From the NCBI GenBank assembly GCA_003693705.1, contig RBZT01000441.1:84400-148399 (forward strand): a DNA stretch of 64,000 nucleotides. Reading direction: 5' to 3'. Shown piece by piece: positions 31,665 to 42,794 of the stretch (position 1 is the stretch's first letter; every line of letters begins with the position of its first letter). The position numbers and the translations under genes are program-made. Source of the stretch: Polymyxa betae (Eukaryota; Endomyxa; Phytomyxea; Plasmodiophorida; Plasmodiophoridae). The notes under the pieces were generated by a model. It made no database searches, had not been told where the DNA came from, and saw only the letters and a program-made list of their open reading frames with translations.

Positions 31665-34583
31665 TCAGCCAAGGTTTGAGGGACGATAGGACGACATACC
31701 CAAGAATTCACCAGCCTGAACAATGTCGGTTGAGAACAACGATTCTTGCAAACTGCTATTGAGGAAGGCTGATAAAAGCCGACCGAACATTCGAGAATGG
31801 ATTAGAAGTTCAGTATCCGGCTGATTTTGCGCTGCCAACAGTGTTCGGGCGACAAGTTTTAGTAGCAGCTGGCGATGCTCTTCTTCCCGAGATTTCTGCC
31901 TCATCATTCTGTGTAGTCTATGGTCAACCCCATAGAAATATTTAACTAGTGAATCGCAACGTACCGATTCGCCATCCATTCAGATGTTTGTTCATGAATA
32001 GCACCTTCCACGTCAGCAATAGGCCCACCTAGAAGGGGTCTAATTTTATCAATGCAGGATGACTTGAGCCCGTCAATTTCCTCATCTCTATGTAATGTTC
32101 ACTTAAGGAAACAGCTACTATAAACCTGAAACGTACTTGATGCCGTCTTCTTCAAAAACTGCATGATTCTGAAATACTGTAGATATAGCTTCTTCGTAAT
32201 CATCACGATCATCTACCCCATCGAGCAGCGTATCCAAGAGGTCTTTAACGAATCTTGTTCGAAGGCTTAAACTTTTATAACTGATAACATTGATTGGTTG
32301 ATCCTATAGTTCCTTTCAAATACCGGTTCCATCTCGAACGCTGTAACATACCTTAGTCCTTCGACGTATCTGTAAACGTTCAACAGCATTACGAAAATCT
32401 TGCTTGTAAAGCATCTCGTCGGCAGTTTGCTCAGCTGACCGAAATATCTGGCTGTCTACCAACTCAATGCATTCTTCAAACACAGCTTTGGCACGATGAT
32501 AATCTTGTTTAGCCAACAAAGCGATGGCTTCAGACCTTAACCTGAAAGCTTTTGCCCAGTTAAGTATGGTAGTATCATTAGGATCCAGCGCTTGAGCCTG
32601 CATCATGAATCCTATTCGGCAAGTCAGATATACTCTTCGAAACATTCAAAGACGTATCATATTTACTTGAAATCAGATTCTCAACAGCTCGATCTGGATT
32701 ATCCACTGAGGAGTGTGATTCCAGTAAGTCAATGCCAGCAACCAGGTTAGCACGAGCTCTTATTTGAGATATAAATCCATTAGCAACATCAATAACTTCG
32801 CCCTCCATCTGGTCAATATGCCAATAGCATGCAGCTCGTATCATCCATTTCAGAGCCCGTTCCTTATTGTTCTCTTGCAGACATTGCTTCGCTTCTCTTC
32901 TGCAGCGCAGAACTTCCAACGCCTATACCAGAAGCTAAGCAATAGAGTCAGAAGGCCAACCTTCATGCATACCTGATTACATTGCATCATGCCCAGTTTG
33001 GCATCGTGCTGCTGCGCCAGCAGCTCCCGAGCGCTGCATTGAGAAACAACCTTGGCAAATAGCCCATGAGCCTTCTTGATCAGTTCTTCACGTTGGTCAG
33101 GCGGTACTGATTTCGACTGAAAAGCACAGAGGACATTGGCCCTTGCTTGCTTAATGACTGGGCCCAGTCGTGGCTGAAGGGCTTTCAACTATTCCCGCAT
33201 TACTTCCATATGAGTTACGTTACTGTGATAAACCTCCTCACCTTTATAGTGTTTTGTTCTCGTTCACTACGAAATCTGTCGACGATCTGGTTGGCGTCAA
33301 TGGTGCCCATCCCGTTCATCAGCGCCGACGCAGAGACGTTGGTATATGACGCCATGACTCTGTTCAGGAGTTGCTGAACGGTCACAAAGACGTGGGCGTT
33401 GTCGCATTTCTCCAAGTTCTGGGTGAACTTTGATAAGCGGTCATAAATCAGTTGTACAGCCGAAATTCGACGCCGATCACTAATAGAGCAGCGAAGCGTA
33501 TCCAGCTGATTCAACTGCTGGAGGCGATCCTCAACAGATTTGACATTTGGTTGAATCAAGTTCATAAGCAGCAGAGCTTGCTTGCCAATTGCGATCTTTT
33601 CGGCCTATAAAACATGATAGGCTAAGGTCGACGTGAAGCATAAACGTACAATTGTTCCGTCAATCACTACTGATGGGCGTAACAACGCTTCTCGATCCGA
33701 TTTTGGGCCTTGACGAGCTAGTATAATTCGTAAGTCCTCAACCTGAAGCTCGGCCTTGTCAAGAATTTTGTCAAGGAACGGCTGCAGTTCCGATGAGATG
33801 CTATTGATTCTTGCAATCACATCTGTCAGCCGCTCGTCGACCTTAAAAGGTATCAGTACACTGGCCACAAAATCTGGTTGAATTACCTGATTGGTGAATT
33901 CTTGTACTGCTGATTGCTGATCTGTGTTCATTGACGAAGATAATCTTTTTCCATTCAAACCCATTTCTTCATTGATATCTTTCAGATTTCCTAGAATTGC
34001 GATGCTCAAGATTTCGTGCATCTGTTCCTCAGCTCGTTTTGCTATCGCTAATAATGGATCTGATCCCGTTTTGATTATTTCTAATACCTCTCCTTGTTCT
34101 TCGGCCAACTATATAGTAGACTATCAGTATCTATGAGGCTGAACGGGACGTGATTGTAAAATACAGAAATTGATAGACACTGACTTTGAAAGCGCGAGCT
34201 CGTTTGGACTGGAAATTCTGTTGCGTTTCAGAATCCAAATTAGCTGTTAGCAATGTGTCGAAGAGCTCAATCGATGCTGAATGACGTCCTCTATCGAAAG
34301 CTATCAAGGCAATCAGATTTAGCCGTTCGAAGCGAAATCGTTCATCGTTGTCGAGAAGCGATTGATGGAATCGTAACGACGTGATATCGTCGTTAATCTC
34401 TTCGTTAATGATTCCGGAATCGATCTCTGCTTCAATTCGCTGGGAAATTTGAAGAGCCTCTAAATAATGTGAGCGAGCCGCGCGATAAGCGCCAAAGGAT
34501 TGCAGTTCATCGCCGTATTTGCCATGCTGCTGGGCTAACAGAAGCAGGCAATGAGCCGAAGGCTCCTCCTTTTCGGCTTGCAT
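31665..34583 (-). CDS. Large helical (TPR-like) protein, uncharacterised
   Basis: About nine exons with short introns join in one frame from the ATG at 34583 to TAA at 31665, roughly 850 aa. The N-terminus has TPR-like helix pairs (LLLAQQHGKYGDELQSFGAY, ARSHYLEALQISQR, ALIAFDRGRHSASIELFDTL). The middle is all-helical and polar, and near the C-terminus another TPR-like unit appears (AKAFRLRSEAIALLAKQDYHRAKAVFEECIEL). There is no signal peptide or membrane segment. I do not recognise the family. Length and helix pairs suggest a scaffold. Introns at about 34190-34109, 33650-33606, 33236-33190, 32973-32923, 32646-32600, 32351-32306 and two more near 32130 and 31950 are clear. Confidence 0.75.
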
Positions 34584-34685
34584 CACTGCAATACGATCAT
34601 CTCACCAAATAATCGATTAAGGGTTAATATCTGGTACTAGTGGAAGATCTGATATGATTTCATGTTTTCCATTTATTACATTTCT

Positions 34686-35468
34686 TTATAACGCTGGTAT
34701 AGCATGAAACGACGTTTGAAAAGACAAATCGACCTCGGTGTGATTTTGCAACAGTTCTGGAAAATCCACGAATTCATACTGTGATAGGTCGGAGTCGGGA
34801 ACAATATGAATGATAGGGAACTCGATGATAGTTGACGATGACAATGCATCCCTTAGAGTTTTGTGATGGGGAACACGACGAAATGGAGCGGAACGTGATG
34901 TTGGGGCCAGTAAGAAAGCCGAAGATTGCCGGCTTAGCCGATGACGAAGAGCCAGGTTGGTTCCGACAATTTTTTCAAACACGTCGTTCAGGGTCATATT
35001 CTCATCGATTCGATGTCTTAAAATGCGTTCGTCGCCAAATACGAATTCTATTGTCCACAAGATCCTCGACTTGGTTTGATCGAACATCGAACGATTCTTT
35101 CGGCGACGTGACATTCCCGATGACATTACACGAAGCTTGACATGGCGAGAATTGCAGGCCTGTAGCAGTCGGTTGGTCTGTGATTTCGGACGAACCATAC
35201 GCTGATCCCGATTCGATCTATCGCGAACACGAGAGACTTCCTCAAGAAACGAGAAATCATTGAGCAAGTCCTGATCACTGAACTCGCGAAGAGCAATGAA
35301 GGCGACTCGATCGCGAATCCCGGAACAACCGGTGGCTGCTTTATGCTTTCTGCTGCAGGGCAGACTGCAAGTTCTTTCATCACAGCGCGGGCATCGGTAC
35401 TTCGCCGACGAAAGGTCGCAGATAGCACATTGCAGGGTCGGGCTAGGGCGGATACGATGAGTGGTCAT
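34686..35468 (-). CDS. BCD1: Box C/D snoRNP assembly factor Bcd1 (ZNHIT6)
   Basis: A single exon encodes 260 aa. The N-terminal zf-HIT finger is plain: CAICDLSSAKYRCPRCDERTCSLPCSRKH, then a Cys in TGCSG. The middle carries the Bcd1-type basic and helical region (DLLNDFSFLEEVSR, then a run rich in Arg with KLRVMSSGMSRRRKN). The C-terminal half has the conserved segment beginning ILWTIEFVFGDERILRHRID. Bcd1 is a nuclear factor needed for box C/D snoRNP assembly and so for rRNA processing. Confidence 0.88.
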   Translation of the reverse strand: MTTHRIRPSPTLQCAICDLSSAKYRCPRCDERTCSLPCSRKHKAATGCSGIRDRVAFIALREFSDQDLLNDFSFLEEVSRVRDRSNRDQRMVRPKSQTNRLLQACNSRHVKLRVMSSGMSRRRKNRSMFDQTKSRILWTIEFVFGDERILRHRIDENMTLNDVFEKIVGTNLALRHRLSRQSSAFLLAPTSRSAPFRRVPHHKTLRDALSSSTIIEFPIIHIVPDSDLSQYEFVDFPELLQNHTEVDLSFQTSFHAIPAL

Positions 35469-37090
35469 AATGTTGATGCGATGTGAATGGAGATAAGCAA
35501 ATGTATGATAGAATGCCCCAACAGAAATTGCGCCACGGACTTTATTCAGGCATGCCGCAACCGTGTGGTTGAATATATGGGCCCAATCCAGGTAATCTGT
35601 CAGGACGGCTGTGCACTGCAGAGGCCATAAATTCCGTAATCTTGTTTGAATACAGAGCTGTTCGGGGTATGATCAAGACATGTGAACTATGTTACGGAAC
35701 ATTGTCGTTGAGACTATCAATATCCCATGTATCGATTTTGCTGTTACGATTTGGCAACTTGTAGTCACATTTGATCAAAATAGCTATGAGCGACATCAGT
35801 TTTTGACAGCTACCTAGAAGTATTAACCCGAAACCATATGCTCCCTCCGTTCCATATACAGGATATGTCGATCCTATCGACGGGCTGCCCAACCACTTTG
35901 GTTGTTGTCGTAGACGTAGAGGCCCTCAAGGCAACCGATTGAACACTAAGTTTACCAATGAAGGCGACTTGATTCTATCGATGTAACGTAATTGCGTTAG
36001 TGGGCAGCATCACCATGGACACACCATCTGGATGTTTTGGCTAATTAGGTCTTATACCAACTACATAAAAAAACGTTATAGATATTCCATTCCAGTGGAC
36101 AAATTCATTTGAATATACTCTATAGCAAAGAACTTGTTCAAACAAGACTTTCATCCTTTGACCAACTAGCAATCAGTACCGCCTCTATACTGTGCATCAA
36201 GCTATCACCAAATCCAGTCTCTGACCCATCCATATATGCAAACTCTATGTGCTCAAGTCCAAGCAGCGGTCATCGTTGCCAGTACTGACCTCAATCTCAA
36301 TAACATTGTTGCAGGTTGTACAGAAACATTGATGTAGGATCATCTTCGCACGGATATGGCTGATTCTGTGGCTCGAGAGCACAGTAATTGCCGAGCACGT
36401 CGCCAGCTGTACCAGGGTGCCTGTGCACCTGTTTGGGGGCAAGGTTATACCGCAGCAGCTGAGTGACATTCTGACGGCGATTGACAATCTGTACGGCTGA
36501 ACTAAACGGAAGCCAAGCAAACAGAGATTCATTGGTGTTATATAAGGATCAATGAAGCATTGCTCGGCTCCTGGATTCGTGAATTACCAAATGGGCAGAG
36601 ACCATCATAGTGCTGATATTATCAAACCGGGGGCCTGCGATACGAGATATCAATGCCATTCGGCTTCTAACCCATTTAAAGTCTCATATTTATCTGTGAA
36701 TGTGCTTTGCAGGAGTGCAGATTGTAAACATGTTGATAATTTATAACATCTCCGACCCCGGGTGGCTTGCGGCGATTGCAACGCTGGTGATTTTCTTAGC
36801 CTGCCAAAGTTTTCTTTCCACATAAACAATAAATCACGTGGACCTTCCAGCGTCATTACCTATTTTGCCTTCAGCCATTACTTCATTTACCGGTTCCGCC
36901 TGAAAAACACCACCGACGCAGGATGAACATGTAACCGTGCCAAACGGTTCAAAACTGCTCGATCGTCGCACCTTCAGGTTGTAAAGTCTGAATTGTAGAC
37001 TTTTTGCGTCACTGTCGCACTTTATGTTTCTGTAGGGGCTCTGCAACTGTGCCGATTTTTCTGTTTCGAACTTTATAATTCTTACAGCAT
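35469..37090. other. 1.6-kb stretch with one possible exon
   Basis: Most of this stretch shows no gene. One minus-strand frame at 36297-36508 looks protein-like (listed separately). The final 250 bp are the likely promoter of the Sec12-like gene. Confidence 0.4.
36297..36508 (-). CDS. Possible orphan exon
   Basis: A minus-strand frame preceded by an acceptor-like tttag encodes about 70 residues of well-mixed protein sequence with VNRRQNVTQLLRYNLAPKQ and a Cys-containing end (YPCEDDPTSMFLYNLQQCY, stop). No ATG lies in frame upstream, and no companion exon could be found. It may be the last exon of an unseen gene or a gene remnant. Confidence 0.3.
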
Positions 37091-40000
37091 ATGTCAAATA
37101 ACAATGAGCCATTGTGGCCAGAATTTCATCTGATTTCCCCGGATGAAGCTCAGCAATATCGCCGCATCCCTGCTCTTGCAGTGCATTGGCTGAAAGACTG
37201 CGACATCGTTCTGATTGGAGGCGGTGGAGGTACAAAAGGGACGGGGATTAAAAGTGGAATTGTAAAATCGCCTACGAAGGCACATAGATTCGATTGTTTA
37301 ATGTCATAAATGTAGATTGTAAATACAATTTCAAGTGGAGATACCCTGACTCCAGCTGGGTTTCTTGATACCCATGATAAGCTGGTCATGACTATAACTG
37401 CACATCCAAATGTAAGCTCACCTCTTGGGCCTAAGGTGCCGTTTTAATTACTATTTAGGAATCCGTTATCGCCTGCGCTATCTGCGAATTTATGTATATT
37501 ATTCGGTTCGAGAAAATGACGTTAAAGGTGATAGAACGCATAAAAACAGATTATTCCCAAGATAATCCTTTTGTGGTATGAATAGTAGCGCCTTCAATGT
37601 TTGAAGGTTTGCTAATTGCCGTTTCTGTAGTCTTGCATCACTTTCAACACTCCTGGAACGATAATAGCTGGTGGAGGTCAAGATTCTTCTGTCAAGACAT
37701 TTGGATACCCTTCATTCGGTAGATTGAATCACTTCAAACATCACCAGAACTGTATACAGACAGTTTCCTTCAACAAAGACAGCACACTACTTGCTGTGGC
37801 TTCTAAAGAGACTTTTTTCAGCATTTGGCATGTTGACCATTCCAAGATGTTCACCCTATCATTCCGTAATATGGAGATTCGTGGCTGTGTTTTCTCTTCG
37901 CACTACGAACATCTCGCTTATTCATGGATGAACGACCGTGAACTCGGGAGTCATCTCGCAATGTGGGATCTTCATTCGGGCAAGATTCTGAAACTGGTGC
38001 GTTTTCTGAACATATTCGTTTGTATCTGGATTTTGAATTCGTATCAGAAACGGCTAGATGATAGACCGGTGACTCTGGGACGTTTGAGTGACGATGGCTC
38101 ATCACTAGCTGTCACCACATTAAAACGTGATTGCACCGTCTACACATTTGATACGAGAACTCTATCTGTGGTTGGCAAAAGGACAATTCTTCACGAGTAG
38201 GGCTCAACATTGTCTTCGTTACTGCAAATCGACTAAATGTTTTGTAGCTTCCCGCAAACATCGCTGGATTTCTCTCCGGTTGGGGATCGGCTCATCTCAG
38301 TATCGGCTGATACATCCGCTATTGTATTTCGATCACGATCCTCATCGTGTGGTACAATGTTGACCTGTCCTCTGAGATCTGCGGTTTACTAGTGATTAGG
38401 GTGCTTCAAGAGCATCTTCCTCATTTTCTTCATAGCAGGTCTCGTTATGGCTGTTCTGTTTTCCGGGAATGTATCCAAGAACGATATCCTTACTGATTTC
38501 TCTTCGAACCTTGGTGCGGTTCACAATTTGCACCTGGACCGTTTTTTATTCGTCTTCAGACACTGTTCGGAGCTGGTACAACAAGAAACCAGATCGTGCT
38601 GAATCCAATACTGACTGGGGTCATGAATTGTATGAGGATGCCGTTCCAGAACCCGCTTTCGATACAGAAGGTGTCGTAGTTCAGCTTTAATTGCCAACGT
38701 CTGTTTCATCGATATTCGCAGAGCCGATAAAGCCCCGCTTCGAAGAACAGCCCGTTTATTTGAGCTCGGTTCCAGTGGCCAAACATGAGGGCTTAAAACT
38801 GGATCCTATCACAGGTTGCTAACGTGCCATTTTGTCGCTATTTCGTCTCTGAATATTGCATTAGAATCATCCGAGTCGGTCTCACTGAACGGACACGAGG
38901 AGTACGATGAGAAGATGTTTCATGACAGCTACCAAGGTGAAGCTGCTACCCCGTCGATTCCAGATTCGCTTAAATCAGGTAAATGCTCTTTATTGCTCTG
39001 TATCTTTTCTGTTTATCAATGACTTTCCGTTCAGATTCGATTCATCTGGCTTCACCGGATATTGTTTCGGCTTCTGAGAACGATCACCTTCAATCCGAAT
39101 CTGCAAAAGGTGTTTACCTGCTTTCCGCTAATCTGTACCGCCTTGATGAGCTATTCTGTTAGCATTTCCGGAACCAAGCCATGTAATAGAGCATGATGAC
39201 CTGACAATCCATGCCTCTGTCCACGATAGTGCAACTGGTGCCTCAAGTCCAGATTTAACCAACGCAGGTGAATGTGCTGTCCTCATGAATAGTTCTTTCA
39301 ATGAACGTGCCGTTTTTCTCTCAGGATCGGTTCTTGTGGCCGAACATGAGGGCTTCAATATGGATCCAATCACAGGTCGCTAGTGTGCCAGTTTGTAGCT
39401 ATTTCCTCTCTGAACAATGCATTAGAATCGTCCAAGTCTGTCTCACTGAACGGACATGAGAAGTACGATGAGAAGATGTTTCATAACTACGAAGGTGAAG
39501 TTGCTACCCCGCCGATCCCAGATCCGCTCAAATCAGGTAAATGCTCTTTATTGCTCTGTATCTTTTCTGATTATCAAATGACTTTCCGTTCAGATTCGAT
39601 TCCTCTGGCTTCACCGGATAATTTTTCGGGGTCTGAGAACGATCACCTCCAAAACGAATCTGCAAAAGGTGTTTACCTGCCTTCCGCTAATCCGTACCGC
39701 CTTTGATAAGCTATTCTGTTAGCATCTACACCACCAATCCATGTATTAGAGCATGGCGACCTGACGATCCATACATCCGTCCAGGATAGTGCACCTGGTG
39801 CCTCAAGTCCAGATTTAACCAACTCAGGTAAATGGTCTGTCCACATGATTAGTTCACGCAATGAACGTGCCGTTTCTTTCCCTCAGGATCGTCTGCAGTG
39901 GCCGAACATGAGGACATCAAATTAGATTCAATCACAGGTTGCTAGCGTGCCAATTTGTAGCTATTTCCTTTCTGAATATTACCGTTAGAGTCATCCGAGT

Positions 40001-41192
40001 CGGTTTCACTGAATGGACGTGAGAAGAACGATGAAAAGATGTTTAATGACAGCTACCAAGGTGAAGCGTCTGCCCCATCGATTCCAGATTCGCCTAAATC
40101 AGGTAAATGCTCTTTATTGCTCTGTATCTATTCTGATTATAAATGACTTTACTTTCAGATTTGATTCCGGATATCTTTTCGGGATCTGAGAATGATTACC
40201 TCCAAACCGAATCTGCAGAAGGTATTTTCCTGCCTTCCGCTAATCTGTACCGCCTTTTGATGAGCTATTCTGTTAGCATCTACAGAACCAATCCATGTAA
40301 TAGAGCATGGCGATTTGACGGTCGATACCACCGTCCAGGATAGTGGTGCTGGTACCTCAAGTCCAGATTTAAGCAACTCAGGTAAATGTGCTGTCCCCAT
40401 AATTTGTTCTCCCATGAACGTGCCGTTTCTTTCCGTCAGGACCGGTTACAGTGGCCGAACATGAGGGCATCAAAAACGGTTCAATCACAGGTTGCTAGCG
40501 TGCCATTTTGTAGCTATATTGAATATTACCGTTAGAATCATCCGAATCGGTCTCTCGAGAAGGACATGAGAAGAACGATGACAAGATGTTTAATGACAGC
40601 TACCAAGGTGAAGCTTCTGCCCCTTCAATTCCAGAGTCGCTTAAATCAGGTAAATGCTCTTTATTGTTCAGTGTATGTTCTGAATTTCAAATGACTTTCC
40701 GTTCAGATTCGATTCATCTGGCTTCACCGGATATTGTTTCGGTATCTGAGAACGATCACCTCCAAACCAAATCTGCACAAGGTATTTACCTGCCTTCCGC
40801 TAATCATCCGCCTTTTGATTAGCTACTGTTAGCATCTACGGAACCAAGCCATGTAATAGAGCAAGAGCATGGCGACCTGACGATCCATACCGATGTCCAC
40901 GATAGTGCAGCTGGTGCCTCAAGTCCAGATTTAACCAACTCAGGTAAATATGCTGCCACGTGAGTAGCTCTCTCAATGAACGTGCCTTTTCTTTCCGTCA
41001 GGATCGGTTCCAGTTTCATCTGATGACAGAGATACAATTGTTGATAATGACAGCCCTGAAATTGAAGCAATCGATGGTAGCTAATCCAGGTTCTGGTGGC
41101 GGTTGGTTTCTGACTTCACTGTGGTTTCAGAATCTACAAAACCTATCGCGATCAATGCAAGTGACATGCAGGACGATAATACCAATTTATAA
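37091..41192 (+). CDS. SEC12: Sec12/PREB-like GEF for Sar1 with repeat-built lumenal tail
   Basis: Twenty-six exons sum to exactly 910 codons (909 aa). The cytosolic WD40 part starts MSNNNEPLWPEF and has the Sec12/PREB K-loop signature IGGGGGTKGTGIKSGI. Blades follow (AGGGQDSSVKTFGYPSFGRL, TVSFNKDSTLLAVASKE, DDGSSLAVTTLKRDCTVY, LDFSPVGDRLISVSADTSAI). A membrane helix lies at about residues 320-341 (SIFLIFFIAGLVMAVLF). Sec12 sits in the ER membrane and loads GTP onto Sar1 to start COPII budding. The rest, about 565 residues, is lumenal and acidic: four copies of a 115-residue unit, each from four exons with phase-1 introns, then EIEAID and a short end without a KDEL signal. The exon joining the helix to the repeats (38560-38670) and the next (38722-38814) are also in phase 1. 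Confidence 0.9.
38865..41022 (+). repeat. Four tandem ~560-bp genomic units (four-exon cassette)
   Basis: Units begin at 38865, 39426, 39989 and 40536 (spacing 561, 563, 547 bp). Each has exons A (114, 111, 114, 114 nt), B (75, 75, 63, 75), C (105, 105, 105, 111) and D (51, 51, 51, then a diverged 75). Introns are also conserved between units (for example gtaaatgctctttattg and gttgctagcgtgccat). All differences are multiples of three in the exons. Confidence 0.95.
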
Positions 41193-41289
41193 ATCAGATC
41201 AATCCTAAATTACTTCTTACGGCCTAATGCGTTTCTGCTAGCGATTACCAGCGGGCTCTGCACATAGGAGGAGTAGGTAGAGTCAAGAC

Positions 41290-42118
41290 TCAAGAGCCCT
41301 GTGCGACAAATTATTTATATCGCTACCACTGGGCGTTCTATACTTCGACTCAAACAGCAAGGGCCCACTTATCCAATATCCGATACAATAGTCGGCAAAT
41401 ATTGGATAGAAAATGGCAATTCTGAGAGGGTCAGAAACGACAAGGCGAGAATCACTGTCGCATTGGCCGCAAACGTGGACGGATCCGAAAAGCTGAAGCC
41501 CTTGTCTACTGGTTATTACGCCAGCCTCCACGCTTTCGATAAGAAACGCCCAAATCAGCTTGGAATTTGGTATCGCTACAATAGAAAGGCCTGGATGACA
41601 ACGGTCATCTTTCAGGACTGGATTATGGAAATAGAGAAGATAACGCGAAAGGAGAACAGAAAATTCTACTTCTACTTAATAGCGCCCCTTCACATAATGA
41701 TGCTAATCTTCACCTGGAATACGTTAAAATTCTGTTCTTACCGCCAAACACCACTTCAAGGTTCCATCCGCTGGATGCCGGTGTTATCGCGTCGTTCAAG
41801 AACCAATACCGGAAACTTCACCTTCAACGTACCCTCGATAGCATGCGCTTGGAAAAACGAAACATTTTCTAAGTGGATCTGATCCAAGCGATGCGATGGT
41901 CAGAACGCGCATGGGAATTGGTGACGGCTTCAACAATTGCTGGCAACACTCTGGTGTTTTGGGAAAAGCAATTTCTTACAATGAACCAGAGTCGGCATAT
42001 GAAGATGATCAAATTCCTCCGTCAAACTCTTCAGAAGAGAGGCCTGAAGACCAGACCGGGTCGATTGAATAGAAAGATTGACGCCTCCTTCGTCGGACTC
42101 TCCGGTGGAGAGACCTGA
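41290..42118 (+). pseudogene. Tigger/pogo-type DDE transposase remnant
   Basis: The frame from 41301 contains KARITVALAANVDGSEKLKP and WMTTVIFQDWIMEIEKI, typical of the DDE_1 domain of Tigger/pogo elements. After a frame change near 41670 it continues with LLNSAPSHNDANLHLEYVKI, LPPNTTSRFHPLDAGVIASF and KNQYRKLHLQRTL, then STI-NCWQHSG after another shift near 41935. The usual second catalytic Asp (LLDNAPSH) is replaced (LLNSAPSH). The N-terminal DNA-binding domain is absent. It is a dead, 5'-truncated copy; no terminal inverted repeats were found. Confidence 0.85.
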
Positions 42119-42794
42119 TGATCACCAGAAAAAACCGATTAAAATGGAATAAAGCCAGACCGGGACGATTAAAATAAAAGAAAGATTGAACAATGAATCA
42201 AAAGAAGGCAAGACGACACGATCTCTATTCTCCAAAGCGTTATATTTGAATTGTCTCTGAGCAAGCTAACAGATCACACTCTGGAAAGGAATAACAGAAA
42301 TAACGGACAGGAGGAATACACCCTTTCCTTGCGAAAACAGTTTGATAAGTTTGATAATTAGAATGCCGTCGTGACAGGGGACTTCTGTGAGCCGACTGTT
42401 GTAATAATTTTAGTTTTAAACTCCCGTCAGAGATATCCAAGATGCTTGCTTGCAATATTGACATCCTCATCTTCAGAAGATTGTGCAGTTAGAATCAATT
42501 GAAATTCTGAGAACCCGTCTCAGATTCTATCATTGGCATCGGATGTAGGCAACTTAAACGCACAAACAGCGCGTTCGCTTTTTTAACTCATCCTGGTGGA
42601 CATTTCACATTTGGTGTACATAGTTACCCGATTGACGACGATTACGAAATCGATTGATCTTCTCCGAAAATCTTCAACTGAATGGCGGGCTGCGCTACAC
42701 ACAGGGCTGCAGCTTCTTGTAGGCAGCTGCTGACCTCATATTGAAACTCTCTTCATTTTCTGAATAATCCTTCTTGTCGTCCTGAAACCCGAAC
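42119..42794. other. Intergenic next to transposase remnant
   Basis: 675 bp. The sequence ccagaccgggtcgattgaat (near 42051) recurs imperfectly near 42153, so the end of the remnant was partly duplicated. Nothing else is seen before the isomerase start. Confidence 0.5.

Noticed and set aside
36834-37235. 133-codon minus-strand ORF over the Sec12 promoter
   Set aside because: It overlaps the first Sec12 exon in antisense, has no ATG in a suitable place and shows no recognised motif.
38469-38690. Sec12-like protein ending at the TAA at 38688-38690
   Set aside because: A phase-1 intron of 51 bp (gtgtcgtagttcag to atattcgcag) removes this stop and joins the frame to the repeat exons. The 26-exon sum of whole codons supports the longer model.
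38865-41022. CRISPR-like or satellite array
   Set aside because: The 560-bp units contain conserved splice sites and open exons in one phase, so they are coding duplications and not a direct-repeat/spacer array or satellite.
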